A stretch of DNA of 64,000 nt from Phorcus lineatus (Eukaryota > Mollusca > Gastropoda > Trochida > Trochidae), in NCBI GenBank assembly GCA_921293015.1, contig OV121082.1, positions 27,231,497 through 27,295,496 of the forward strand, given 5' to 3'. Positions 23,686 to 35,345 of this stretch are shown piece after piece. The notes under the pieces are model-generated. The model did no database searches and was not told the origin of the DNA. It worked only from the letters and a program-made list of their open reading frames with translations. The translations under genes were made by a program, and so were the position numbers. How positions within the stretch are numbered: the first letter of the stretch is position 1; each line of letters starts with the position of its first letter.

Positions 23686-26600
23686 AACAGAACAGAACAG
23701 AACAGAAGTTTATTCAATTTAGTGACTTGAGCTCACAGAGCCCCTCGTCAACATTACAAATACATTTACAGTCAAGAGTATGAGGCAGGACATTTCAAAA
23801 TGTTTTGAATATAAGCTTTGTTTTATGAACTTAGCTAAGTACAACTGAGTTTTTTTATTCTGAGATTGTAACAACTGATATAATTTATATCTAGATGGAC
23901 ATTCCCAATAAATTCTATCAATATATTTAACTCTTTTTAAATGATACTTTTGACAAACACAAACGAAATGATATTCGTCTTCAATGACATAAATACAATG
24001 CTGAAAACAAATCTCACATAAACGTAATGCTCTATCCACATTTGAATATCTACCAACTTCCATTTTTAATTTATGACATGATATCCTTTAACGCGTGATG
24101 TAAAATGATAGAATTGGTGAACAGTGTTTAGATATGTTTCATATGAAAAACTGTGTTATATATTAGAATATACCTCAAATTTCGAAGCGTTATTAATATC
24201 ACAATTCCATTTTTGCAAAAACTCATCAATCAAACGTTGTTTAAACACATTACAAAATTCTTGTGGACTTTCAATTGAGGGGTTCAACCACACAAAACCA
24301 AAACCATGTTTAAATGGTACATCTTTTACAAAGGAAGCCCAATTGTTTATACCCTTAGTACAATTTTCTACCATTATAATAAAAGCCAACTTCAAAACAG
24401 TATTATTTGTATTTGAAAGTTTGAGAAAGTAGCGCACGACCCGAACAAATCTATTTATGCAGAGAGCATATCTTCCTAATTCTCCTTAGACTGCTGCATT
24501 ACAAGCTCTAGAATGTACTTTTAAAATTCTCTTGCAGAACTTCAAGTGTATACTCTCTCAATTTCGCTGGATTAGGTTATTCCCCAGACTTCACATCCGT
24601 AGTTCATTGTACTTGAGACAAACGAATCAAAAAGCCGACATGATATTTTTGGTGCAAAAACACTTGTCCTCAGATTAGCACATAGAATGTTTAAGTTTTT
24701 CAGTCCTTTTCCGGCTAATGACTTTTGACATATACTGATTTGTCCATTAGCTGATATTATATTCCCAAGATAATTAAATGTTCACACTTTTTCTAATTCT
24801 TTACCTCCAATTAACCATTGATAGCGTATTAAAGATTTCCTTACTTTCTCAAAAATCATGATTTTTGTTTTCTCAATATTGATAGTAAGTCCCAATATTT
24901 TGCAATACTCGTGTAGGGAGTCTAACAAGTTCTGAAGTCCGCTCAGTGTTCGAGACAACAGTACCATATCGTCTGCAAAAAGAATAAGGAATATATTTAT
25001 ATAGTCAATGATGATTCCATCGTTGCTGCACGTTTGCAATTCCTGTTCTAGATCCTACATAAAAAGGAAAATAGCAGCGGAGACATGACTTCTCCTTGTT
25101 TTATTCCAGCTTAAATGCTGTAGAATTCTGTACGGCTTGAGTTTACTTTCACACATGATTTAACCTCATAATACATGGATTTTATCATATACCACATATA
25201 CCATAGTAAGCGGTTCCTATATAAGCTGCTGAAAGCTTTAGACAAGTCTACAAATGAACGAAATAATTTTTCTTTCATGTTAATTACGGTAACCTTTGTA
25301 TAATTGATTGTAAAACAAAAATCGCATCCACTGTTGAGTGACCTTTTCTGAATCCAAACCGAACATCAGATATTGCCTGATATTTGTCTGCCCAGGCTGT
25401 CAATCTCTCTGTCAGAATAGAAGTAAAACGTTTGGAAAAGCAGCTGTTCAGTGTAACCTCCCTGTAGTTGTTGGTATCGCTTGTAGATCCTTTCTTATGT
25501 ATAGGAATAATTACACCTTCTGTCCAACATTTTGGGAAGATACTGTTGATAAAAATGTGGTTAAAGAGTTTAGTTATTTGGCAAACAATCATATCGCTGG
25601 CACATTTGAAAAGTTCATTCAGGATACCATCCAGACCTGCTGATTTATTTGACTTTAGTTTCTTTGTGGCTTGTTCAACTTCTTCCTGACTTATTTTCTA
25701 ATCTAATTTACACTGACTTTGTTCATTTTCCATCGAGATACGGGTTACTTCTTCTTCTACTGTAGAGTTTGTAAATTTCCCCAACTCGCTATACACCTCT
25801 TTGAAATGTTGAAGAAAATCAGTTGCCTCAGGATTGTTTCCTGCAGATGTAGTATTCTTATTCTTGAAATATTTCCAGAATTCTTTTGGTGTTTATTCCT
25901 TAGATTTTCTATCTCCTTGGATTTCTTCTTGTAGTATTTCCTTCTTTTTCTTTTCATTAAATTCTTATATTTTCTTCTCTGTTCACTTAAGATCATTCTG
26001 TTATATTCATTCATGTTTTTATTAAAATCTTCCAAAGCCTGTGAGTACTGTTGTTTCTTTGCTCTACAGTCAGAGTCGAACCACGCCTTGCTGTCATCCA
26101 CCACATTACCAAATCCTTTGTTAACATTTACACGGAACTCCTTCTCTGTGTATCTGCTTGATACTTAAAATAATATAGATGTCACCTTCTCAACAGTTTC
26201 ATGAATATTGTCTTTGTCACAGGCTTCCACAGCTTCAGCAATGTCATCAAGTTGTTCCATTAAATCAGCTTTAAAGGATTCTGCACACTCCTCTTTCCAC
26301 TTATACATTTTGACATAATCATGTGGCTTGTCGGTAGTATGGAATTGCCCTTGATGTTTGAGAGTTAACAATAAAGGTGCATGGTCACTGAACATGTTAA
26401 AATCCATCACTTCAAAGTCTGAAATAATGCTATCTCTTCCATCTGCAAATAGCATGTAGTCAATTATGGACATACCATTGGTGTTTTGGAAAGTAGATTT
26501 ATTTGTCGCGTTACCATTGATCCGCCCATTGGCTATCCAGAGTCCAGTTGCACAACACATGTCAGATAGCTGAATGCCGAAAGAGTTTCTTTTTTTATGT

Positions 26601-27135
26601 ACTGTCTGCCTGCATTTTTGCTGATCAACAGTATATGTTACATCATCTGTTTCCTTGTTGAAGAAATCCTTGTATACATAATTATGTCTTGTTCCAATTC
26701 TTGCGTTAAAATCACCTATAATATTCACATCACCCTTTTGTCTAAATTCTGAGTAACCCTCCTGTGATATATCAAATAAGTTAACAAAACATTCATTGTA
26801 CATATTCCATCCTTCTGGCCATATATACACCATACATACATACATATAAATCATTTTCAAAACCAAACATATTTTTGTCAAATTTTAACCAGATAAGTGT
26901 CTCAAAGTCATTTCTGACTAGTGATATCCCATGGAATAAATGTTCCTTTATGTAAACTATAACACCACCACTCTTTCTCTTAGCTTTCTTATGCTTATAC
27001 TGCCTGTGAAAAGAAAGGGACTGATATCCCCTGACGTCAATGTTACTGCTTTTATCTGTCCATATTTCACTTTAGGCTACTACATCATTATTTTTTAATA
27101 TATTACAAAACTCCTCAGTTGATTTTTTCGTCTCA
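23686..27135 (-). mobile_element. 5'-truncated LINE with endonuclease, RT and C-terminal Cys motif
   Basis: The minus strand reads, in order: endonuclease from about 27110 (SGGVIVYIKEH; GDFNARIG at 26710; SDHAPLLLTL at about 26380); a basic linker (WFDSDCRAKKQQY, 26080); RT (GVIIPIHKKGSTSD...NYRE; GFRKGHSTVDAIFVLQ at 25330; FADDMVLLSRT at 24960); and a C-terminal knuckle (LCEICFQ...EDEYHFVCVC). The 3' end is an AACAG/CTGTT microsatellite at 23686-23706. Several frameshifts and stops separate the blocks. The 5' truncation begins within the endonuclease domain. The clade is uncertain (AP-endonuclease LINE of the jockey/CR1/RTE-like range). Confidence 0.88.
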
Positions 27136-27176
27136 ATGAGAGATAGGTGTCTGATTCCATTGCTCCTTCCTCCTAA

Positions 27177-27458
27177 TTGTCAACGATTAAATGGTTAGAT
27201 TTAACTTTAAATAGTCAGGATATGAATAAGGAATATATTAGTGCAGCGTTTGGTTGCATAAACTTCAAGAAAAAAACGGAATTGCCATATAAAGTTGAAG
27301 TTTATCGCACTTATATTTTCAAAGCGGTGCTTACTACTCTAAAAGTGTATTTTCCTACCCTTAAGGAGCTTGAATGTTATAGATATCGTCACACACGGTT
27401 GCTATCGGACATAATAAAGATTTCAGTGCAATTCAAAGCGATTTGCTTGAGTAATTAA
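27177..27458 (+). CDS. 93-codon open frame in CACTG-ended element, copy B
   Basis: The counterpart of the open frame at 10580-10861: same length, same stop context (TTGAGTAATTAATT), about 80 of 93 residues identical. Shared text includes IKWLDLTLNSQDMNKEY and VYRTYI. It starts after an in-frame TAA with TTG; the first ATG is at codon 20. Function unknown. The mix of changes between the copies looks close to neutral. Confidence 0.3.
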   Translation: MSTIKWLDLTLNSQDMNKEYISAAFGCINFKKKTELPYKVEVYRTYIFKAVLTTLKVYFPTLKELECYRYRHTRLLSDIIKISVQFKAICLSN

Positions 27459-27570
27459 TTTGTTATTGCCAAATTAAAAAATCAACAAGGCAGCGGAGGG
27501 AATTCGTTTTAAATCGGCGGAGAGGACCCAGAAATAAAGGTTGGGAGGGGACCTTTTTGGATGGGGAGGG

Positions 27571-28048
27571 TATGGAGGGAAGGTTTTTGTCAGATTATTA
27601 TGCGATTCTTTAATTGTCTCCAATCTATTGCAGTTTGATCAATTCGGATAGTTCAGTTTTGATTGCCCAACTTGATATTACAATTACTATGGCTAAAAAG
27701 TTCAAATGATTTTATGTATCAATTTATTTTGCCTTAAAAAATTCTTACTGAGATAAGGTGGAAATAGTTTGACTGTTTATCACCAAAATAGGATTTGAAC
27801 TATAGCCATGTGAAATCATCTGAGAGCTTTTTTTAGTATAATGATTAGGAATCTACTTACATGTATGGAATATTATTTATCAATGAAAAAAGGAAATATG
27901 GAGTTTTAGTCTTAAATATTTCATTCCAGCAAGTCAAAAGATGCTACACATTCAAATTATGACAAGCACAACAATTTAGCCAAGTTTTAGTTTTGTGTAT
28001 GTTTCTATAAAAATCCTTATTGCTAAAAAAAACCCATCTAAACCATTG
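27571..28048. other. No gene recognised
   Basis: AT-rich spacer between the CACTG-ended copy and a palindrome. Confidence 0.5.
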
Positions 28049-28092
28049 ATTAATATGATAAAACCCATAATTATGGGTTTTATCATATTAAT
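28049..28092. repeat. Perfect 44-bp palindrome without spacer
   Basis: The arms ATTAATATGATAAAACCC and GGGTTTTATCATATTAAT meet at CATAATTATG; all 22 base pairs match and the first mismatch is at 28048/28093. It could form a cruciform, could be the remnant of two joined element ends, or could mark an assembly fold-back. Confidence 0.97.
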
Positions 28093-28769
28093 GATAGACT
28101 CCAGAAGAATTTAACAGGCCTTGACTATACATTGGTGTACCATACTCTTATCTACTCATTTATCTGGTTTGTTGATCTATAAGGTGAAAGCATAATGAGA
28201 GTTATTTAGAGATATATGTACTAAACTGATGAGTCGCATTATAACTTGGTAATAAATGATAGAATCTGTGTCTGAGTGGAGGAACGAAGTTGCACTCGAG
28301 ACCCAGTTGTTGATCGACTGTATGAGATTACAATCGAACGACAAGAAAACGGAAAAATTAAATCATTACTGTAAGTAGGATAACCATTGATTGTGGTAGG
28401 AAAATAAATTGCGTTTCTGCAGACGAAATGGTGTTTCTCATCTAAAATTGTCTCCTGAATTTTGTAAAATACTAATACTAATCTCAGCAAATCGACGTTC
28501 CGCGATGATTTGGCTCTTTGGCAAGGCACATTATGAATTTTAACTCAATATTTTGAGTGTAGTTTGGCTTGACAGACTTTTTGATTTATTACTGTATAAG
28601 CATATTTTCATCACCTCTTTCTTTCCATGTACCATTCCATGTCATAATGGCATTTTCCATTCTTTTCATATTTCAAATCGCCTTTATTTATTCCAATTTA
28701 ATCAACCACGTAAATTAAACTCCAATTTTCTCGGAGCTTTCGCTTTATCACTTTCATCAGTTATACGTC

Positions 28770-29035
28770 ATAACTTCCGGTGAAGTTTTTTTTATTAATT
28801 TATTAATTTGTTTCCTTTTTATTTTTCTATAACAACCTCCTAGTCTCACTTCCATCACTCAGTTCATATCAAAAATAAAAAATTAATTATAATCCAATTA
28901 ATTTCTATTACATAATAGTATTTGAGTTAAGTTTCCTTTGTTTTATTTCAAGTCTCGCGAGATTTTAATTTTCCTGTGTTTCAAGTCTAGGCATCGCGAG
29001 ACTTCACTTCGTTTTTTCCACCATCTTGGCAGCAA
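28770..29035. promoter_or_regulatory. Promoter-like motif cluster (ETS, TCTCGCGAGA, YY1)
   Basis: ACTTCCGG at 28773-28780, the palindromic TCTCGCGAGA at 28953-28962, a second half (ATCGCGAGAC) near 28992 and CCACCATCTTGGC at about 29018-29030 lie within 260 bp of otherwise AT-rich intron. These are known core-promoter motifs (ETS, Kaiso/ZBTB33-type, YY1). Which strand, and whether an element or a nested transcript uses it, cannot be told. Confidence 0.35.
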
Positions 29036-29087
29036 GCCATCGTGCCTCTGCTCGCCCACCACCACCCTCAACTCCACCTTTCTTACC

Positions 29088-29700
29088 TGTAACATCAACT
29101 TTTATATTATATTTATCCATTCATTTCAAACATCATTTGAGCTTCCAGATCAGGGTGCGCAACCCTTACCATTACCACTATTCAGCCCAGCGCATGGGCA
29201 TACAGTCGGGCGCACAACCCACTGTACCTTTCAATCCTGGCGCACAGGATCCTGTAACATGAACTTTTATATTATATCATCCATTCATTTCATCATTCAA
29301 TGTTCATTATATAAACCTGGAGTGGTTCAACACTCAGGAGGTTCTCAGATTTTCAGGTATTTCATTCATCCAATTCATTTATACCTTATAATATGGGGTA
29401 GTCCGCCACAGCGGATTATTTCCCCCCCTTCATTATTTATATTATTTATAATAATATGGAAGCTCAAGAGCAAGGGTACGAACACCCTCTGCTCCCTCAA
29501 CATCAATTGAGCTTCCAGATCAGGGTGCGGCTCTCTCAACATCAATTGAGCTTCCAGATCAGGGTGCGCAACCCTTACCATTACCACTATTCAGCCCAGC
29601 GCATGGGCATATAGTCGGGCGCGCAACCCACTGTACCTTCAGATCCTGGCGCACAGGATCTCTTCGGGCATCGGCCTCATTATACCTGAGAACCTCCAAA
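29088..29700. repeat. Tandem/segmental duplications and a possible GGAGGTTCTCAG-ended element
   Basis: TTGAGCTTCCAGATCAGGGTG occurs near 29138, 29508 and 29546; the ~120-bp block with GCGCATGGGCATA and GGGCGC(A/G)CAACCCACTG occurs at 29155-29250 and 29565-29660. GGAGGTTCTCAG at 29338 is inverted at 29687-29698 (CTGAGAACCTCC), bounding a ~360-bp segment. No coding role is supported. Confidence 0.6.
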
Positions 29701-30221
29701 GCCAAAATGTTATTTTGTATTAAACATTTGTATGTTACATCTTTGTTTGTTGTCTGTTCAAGGTAAATGAAAATTTAAACATCGGTGACAAGTTTAAAAC
29801 CAAGTCCTTCTAAATACAGCAAATGATATTTTAGCAAAAGTATACATCTTTCTGTTACTTTGTATTGACCCGATTCGCGAAATACTACTGCAGCTCTCGA
29901 ACTGAAAGATTGCCGTGGCCACGTGCCACTTTCGCAGCTTGCGGGCTTAGCCTCGTTTTCGATATCTAGGTCACCGCCAGGCATAAATATTAAGAGTCTG
30001 CTATTATACACAGTATACACAACGGGCCTTGCAGTAAACACATATTGCCTCATTGTGTTCCAATAATTATGTGTTTTAAGTGGAACACAAACTCTAACAG
30101 ATGCACTGACGGACACGCTAACTGTTATGTACCCCCAACTACCTCATTTCAAATTTAAATTCAGTAAGGGCTTTTTCCCAGCTTTCATCTGGAAGTCAAG
30201 TTATTTCTTGCTGTCACTTAC

Positions 30222-30294
30222 TTTGCTTGGATTGGTTGGATGAACAGCAATGGCTTCAACAGCTCCAGGGTTCACCTTGAAATCATCAGGAACA
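30222..30294 (-). CDS. llgl: llgl exon (second in window): linker between propeller blades
   Basis: This 73-nt exon has acceptor TTTCAG|T and donor AAA|GTAAGT on the minus strand. Its first base completes the codon left open by the exon at 59319 (AA+T, Asn), and 24 full codons follow, ending in phase 0. The peptide begins VPDDFKVNPGAVEAIA and ends HPTNPSK. This is the Lgl linker leading into the next WD repeat (in vertebrate LLGL1: VPDDY..., then ...DPTK before ILIGY). The exact phase match across a ~29-kb gap is strong evidence that both exons belong to one transcript. No other llgl exon was found between them, and none is needed by comparison with the protein family as remembered. Confidence 0.92.
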
Positions 30295-30504
30295 CTGAAA
30301 CCCATTGAAATTAAACTGTCAATGTAATCATTTGCACAAAGAAGCTTTATTTTTCCCTCGGTTACTAGATGTCACACTTCAATACATACTTTTTCCAACA
30401 ATGAATCCTTTCGGAGCTTACAACTTTTGCAGCTATTTGGCATTCCAAGTTTATCCACCATACTTCTAGTTATGAGGTGCCCATTAACAGCTGGGTGAAC
30501 CAGG

Positions 30505-31300
30505 ACACATAGTAATAATAATGATAATAATAATACTTTATTTTGCACGAAAGGAATTCATTATGTATCATTACAGAGCTGCTAAACATACAGGAAAGGC
30601 AACACATGTTACACAGGTGATCATTTAACAGACGTATGCTGAAAGGAATGAAAGTATTTTTACATCGTTTGGTTTTAAAACAGGGTACTGAATATCCTGA
30701 AGGAAGCTTAACAAATTCACGGTAATAAATGACCTGGAGCAGACCCAATCTTTAGGGATAATTTCAAAACTCTTTTTTTCATTAAGATACTATAAATTTG
30801 TAGAAGAAATTCAGGCAATTTTACAAGCGATTTGAACAACTTTTTCCAAGCGAGACCTGTTACAATAGATAACAAACCGTACCAACAATGGAAAGAAAAG
30901 GTTAAAAGGCTTTCAAAGAAACACTATCAGAGGGAAAGTACACATTCATTAGCATTAGTACTTGCATTCATCTACAATCTCAACATTGCAACCATTTATA
31001 CATGCAGGGCTTGTTTTGTTTTGATTGTTCCTAAAATTTATGATAAGTTCTTTAGTTTTTTTGACATTCAACATAAAGAAATTGTTCTCACATCAGGTCA
31101 TGAAATTATTAACATTATCTCTAGAAGAAAGTTTATTTTGTTGAATGAATCCTACTAATGCGGTATGGTCATCAAATTTTACTGTTAGATTGTTGGGGTT
31201 ATTACTAACACAGTTGTTTATGAAGAAAATGAATAAAACAGATGAAAGTACACATCCTTGAGGGACTCCGGTATTTGTATATATATTACTCCTAAGAAGT
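30505..31300 (-). mobile_element. 5'-truncated LINE 3' end (Rex1/CR1-like)
   Basis: The minus strand shows GVPQGCVLSSVLFI (about 31270), KFDDH in place of the (F/Y)xDD active-site motif, NVKKTKELIINFRN (about 31050) and the C-terminal YREFVKLPSGYSVPCFKT typical of Rex1/CR1-like LINEs. The 3' end is a (TTA)n tail at 30505-30530. Stops and frameshifts are present; the second active-site position reads as non-standard. Confidence 0.8.
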
Positions 31301-31479
31301 TAAGGGTCAACCAATTATTTTTGTTTGACATTTTATTAGACACACAACATGTAAATCAAAACTTTTAAGTCAGAATGAGTTCAATATGTCTCAATGTTGA
31401 GTCTGTTATGCAAAGCATATGCATTTTTTATACACAACTATTCTGAGGATCTAATGAAAATTTGCCATTTTGAGCATAA

Positions 31480-33390
31480 TGAGGTCCAATAAAACTGTCT
31501 CAAATTCAATAACTTTGTTATTAACGAGTGAAACCACCACGTGCTCGTAAGTAGTCAACACAACGACGAGGCATGCTGTCGATCAGACGTCAAAAACATC
31601 TGGGGAATGGTCTGCCACTATGCCTGAAGGAATTGAACCAATTCTTGGAGATTATTAGGTTGCCTTTGATTGTCTCTCACACGCCTGTCAAACTCATCCC
31701 ATTCATGCTCAATTGGTGCCAAGCCAGGAGAGTATGCAGGCCAATCCATTCGTTCGATACCATTTTATGTGAGCAAATCATTAACAACACGTGCTCTTGA
31801 AGAACAGAACCTGCTCCAATTTAACGAAGACTTTTGTGACAAAAGATTGTTAAATTTCATCTCTGTACCTGATACCTGTCAAATGTCCTTGGAGGACGAA
31901 AAGAGGAGACCTGTGATGTACCAACATTCCAGCCAACACCATTACTGTACCACCTCCAAAGCAATGGCTTTGTCCGACGTTAACAACAAGTGTTTGCCAC
32001 TAACATGGCAATGTCCCCCGCCGTTATGAGATATTTGGCATAATTAATATTATCGCGTTAACAATGTATTACAGTGGTCGAAGTGTCATGGTGACCATGG
32101 AAATGAGGTCAGGGTCACCAATGTCGACTGGCGTCTGAGTCTTCCGCCATTGAAAGCCGTCACCAAATATGAACACTCTAGGTCCTAAGCTTTACGAAAT
32201 ACCGCGTTAACAATGTATTACACAGTGGTCAAAGTGTTGTGACCTTGAAAATGAGGTCAAGGTCATCAAAGTCGACTGGCATCTGAATCTTCCGCCACTA
32301 AAGGCTGTCAACAAATATGAACACTAGGTGCACGTTAACAATGTATAAGAAATTGGTCAAAGTGTTGTAGTGACCATGAAAATGACGTCATGGTCACCAA
32401 TGTCGACTGGCTTCCGAGTCTTCCTTCATTGAAAGCTGTCACCAAATATGACCACTCTAGGTGCTAAGCTTCATGAGTTATCGCATTGACAAGAATCCTG
32501 ACGTACGTAGTGTCGTGGTGACCTTGAAAATGACGTCAAGGTCACCAAAGTTGACTGGCATCTGAGTCTTTCTCCATTGAAAGCTGTCACCAAATATGAA
32601 CACTCTAGGTGCTAAGTTTCACGAGTTTGTCGTTGTGACCTTGAAAATGACGTCAAGGTCACCAAAGTCGACTGGCGTCTTTGTCTTCCTCCATTGAAAG
32701 CTGTCACCAAATATGAATACTTTAGGTGCTAAACTTCATGAGTTATCGCGTTAACAAGAATCCGGACCTACGTGGTGTCGTGGTGACCTTGAAAATAACG
32801 TCAAGGCCACCACAGTCGACTGGCGTCTGAGTCTTCCTCCATTGAAAGCTGTCACCAAATATGAACACTCTAGGTGCTAAGCTTCATGAGTTATCACGTT
32901 AACAAGAATCCGGACGTACGTACGGATGTACAGACGCCGCTGAATTCATAGTCCCCCGTTGCGCGTTGCAGCGGGGGACAACAAACCAATTTTTCTCCTT
33001 TCCGCCTATAGACGCAAACTCTGCCATCATTGAACTTTAATGCAAAACAAGACTCATCAGTGAAGATGCAGACGATTTCTTACGGTCTGCTCCGATACCT
33101 GAACACCACTTGCATTTCGCAGTTCATCTCTCAGACATCTCGCTGTAACAACGCGCTGACGTAAGGCCATTTGAATGACATGCCGGTCTTGACATTACGA
33201 CGTTGATCTTGGCCAACCAGACTGTAGGCGATTCTGAATTAAATTGGTTGCCTGGAAACGTTGCCATAGTCTCCCAATCACACTCTGGCTACAACCGATT
33301 CTCTGTGTCACATTCCTCTGTGTAAAACCCTGTCAAGTTCTCTCAGCTGACGTCTGACCATGTTGAAATTTTAACTGAGAGCAGCACGGT
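31480..33390 (-). mobile_element. Tc1/mariner transposase relic split by a TGTCCCCC element
   Basis: On the minus strand, 33000-33390 carries the N-terminal half up to FTDESCFALKFNDGRVCVYRRKGEK. After the 969-bp insertion (32012-32980), 31500-32010 carries FGGGTVMV, then WPAYSPGLAPIEHEWDEFDRR with the last acidic residue. The blocks are the usual Tc1 order. It is frameshifted in several places, and terminal repeats are not evident. It lies next to the LINE fragment at 30.5-31.3 kb. Confidence 0.85.
32012..32980. mobile_element. TGTCCCCC-ended element, copy B, with six internal units
   Basis: It starts TGTCCCCCGCCGTTATGAG and ends GCGGGGGACA. Six irregular units (117-150 bp apart) each contain GCTGTCACCAAATATGA, preceded by GTCGACTGGC and AAGGTCACC blocks; the last runs into CGGACGTACG and CATAGTCCCCCGTT. 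It is inserted in the Tc1 relic. Copy A is at 7769-9025. Confidence 0.88.
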
Positions 33391-33763
33391 CATGGAAGGT
33401 TTTTTTTTATCCCAAATCTGTTCATGGAAAGTGCATAGTGCGCGTGCAAGGACACTATCAATCCAAAAAGTCGTACCCTACTGCGTTTGGGCGATGCAAA
33501 CAGTTTTGTGGAGCCTTGTTTTGAGCTTTAGTTCATGGTTTCTAAGGAAACTGTCACAATCGTTTGTTTTAAAATGACATATATGCCCTGAATACAGGTT
33601 TTGTTGTCAGGAATATTGTGAACCAATTTTGACACGATTTCCGCCAATAGTTTAATATATATCTGATATGTGCATAGACAATTACCTGATAGAAAAAAAG
33701 GTTTGACCCTTAGTATAGTAGTAATCCAGTAGTATAATATAGAGGACATGGTGAAATTAAGCT

Positions 33764-34560
33764 TTACAAATTGGGGGCTCCTGTATAAGTATATAAGATA
33801 AAAGACCTGGCAGAATTAATCTTTACTAACTGAGGTCTAAAAGTTAAAAATTTCTCAATCCATGATATAACATTGCAATTTACACCCATAGTCAATAGTT
33901 TCCCTAATACGATATGCGGCTTGATGGCATTGAATGCAGAAGAGAAGTCGACAAATAAGAATTTCAGATATGATTTTGAAAGCTCTAAATGCTTATACAC
34001 GCTATCTAGAATACAGAGTTTAGCATCTTCTACGCCCTTCTTGCTCTATATGCTGGTAAGGATCAAGCAAATGCCTAACATCACACAATAGGAAGTTTAA
34101 AATGTAAGCCCAAAACATTTCATAGCAATGAAAGTAAGAGCGACTGGTCTAAAGTAGTTTACTTCGATAGAATTATAATCTTCTTTGGTACTTGAAACAA
34201 TCTTTGATCTTTTCCACATTTCAAGGATTAAATTACAATCGATTGAGAGTTGATATAGTCAGTAAAATACATGGCATAACTGTTCACAACGACGTTTTAG
34301 AATGATGCTGCATAAACCATAAGGTCCCGGCACTTTTCGTATATTAAGTTTTGAAAACTGAAATTTAACTGTGTCTGATGTCACAACAATGTTTTTTGCA
34401 TCTTTGATGTTAAGATTACTAAGCACAGCTTCCAGTTCACTGCTAAAGTGACGCGTATCAAATCTTGCATAGAACTTGTTCAACTCCTCGCTATGTTTTT
34501 GATCATTTGTTGTGTTGATTTGGGAACAGATCTTTGAACAGCCAATCAAGTTCTTCACAC
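33764..34560 (-). mobile_element. Rex1/Babar-like LINE RT fragment
   Basis: The minus strand reads SKLNIRKVPGPYGLCS, LKRRCEQLCHVFY (34259-34400), then, in another frame, KFLFVDFSSAFNAIKPH and FLTFRPQLVK and YTGAPNL (33764-33960). These are RT blocks 0-4 of Rex1/Babar-type LINEs. A ~433-bp part (33978-34411) is almost identical to 61028-61463. Frameshifted and truncated at both ends. Confidence 0.82.
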
Positions 34561-34689
34561 CTTGCCATGCTTGACTGTTATTGACTGTGAATTGGGCTTC
34601 AACTTACTCTTTTCAATAGTTTTAACATTTCTTTATCTGAAAATTAATTTCTATCTGCTTTGCTTTAAGCTGTGATAATAAAACCCAAA

Positions 34690-35345
34690 ATCACAACTAC
34701 ATTATGGTGAGTGTTCTCCACCAAGTATCAATAAGCAAGACCTTATGGTTTTTGAGTTCTGGTTCATAAAAAAAGATTGAAGTAATGTTTCCATGAAACT
34801 GCCAAAAGTAAGTAGGAATAAGTTGAAAACCAAAAAGGCACCACTACACATGAAGCTGTTCCATGTACCAAGTTTCAATATGATAGGCCTTATTGTCTTT
34901 GAGTTCTGGACAGGAAATTAAATTTAAGTTGCGTCTCATGGAAACAAACTAAACAAAATGTAGGAAGAAAATGAAAACCCCTAAAGGCAGCAATACACAT
35001 TATGATCATTCCGTATATCGTGTTTCAATGAGTGAGTGAGTGAGTTATTGTTTAACGCCCTTGGGCAATATTTCAGCCATTAGCGGCGACGTTTCAATGA
35101 GCTAGGCCTGGTGATTTTTTTAGTTCTGGTGTGCAAGCAAAATTTATAAATTGCGTTTCCATGGAAACGACCAAAAGTTAATGTAGGAAGAAGTTGACGA
35201 CCCTTAATGGCACCACTACACACTATTAGCATTCCATTTACAAAGTTTTGAAAAAAATACAATTGAAAAAGCTCAAACCCAAAAAAGGCATGTATACCAA
35301 ATTGAGTGTCGATAGGTCAAGTGGTTTCAGAATTATGCTCCAGAA
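34690..35345. repeat. Unit-built repeat (~150-bp units, 'TTCCATGAAAC')
   Basis: Three to four related units each hold TTTCCATGRAAC, GTTGAAAACCC, CACCACTACACA and ACCAAGTTTCAAT blocks. The layout is similar to the units at 18101-18557 but the sequence is divergent. A 58-bp SINE-like insertion sits at 35033-35090. Confidence 0.65.
35033..35090 (+). mobile_element. Short SINE-like insertion with 11-bp target duplication
   Basis: TGAGTGAGTGAGTTATTG...TTTAACGCCC...GCAATATTTCAGCC, 58 bp, is flanked by GTTTCAATGAG at 35022-35032 and 35091-35101. This GAGTGAGTGAG/TTTAACGCC type is very common in molluscan genomes. A related fragment (GCAATATTTCAGCCATTAGCAGC) lies near 35582, and a 36-bp one at 55897. 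Confidence 0.85.

Larger units (their letters stand above)
23625..27570 (+). mobile_element. CACTG-ended element, copy B, interrupted by a LINE
   Basis: CACTGTCATGTACCCGGTA at 23625-23643 and GGACATTCCAAGATGGCGACC match one end of copy A (10434-10954). Homology resumes at 27136 with GAGATAGGTGTCTGATTCC and runs to GGATGGGGAG near 27567, where copy B departs from copy A, so its far inverted repeat is lost. The 3.4 kb between is the LINE at 23686-27135. Confidence 0.85.
16256..30221 (-). other. llgl: llgl intron, about 14.0 kb, filled with mobile elements
   Basis: This interval lies between the exons at 30222 and 16172 with GT-AG borders. It holds a DIRS-like relic, a 3.4-kb LINE inserted in a CACTG-ended element, a TATCCCCC-ended repeat, a perfect 44-bp palindrome and a promoter-like motif cluster. 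Confidence 0.88.

Noticed and set aside
28938-29510. 190-codon plus-strand open frame
   Set aside because: It runs through tandemly duplicated non-coding segments, has biased low-complexity composition and no recognisable domain.
30832-31158. 108-codon plus-strand frame
   Set aside because: Lies antisense to a recognisable LINE RT fragment on the minus strand.
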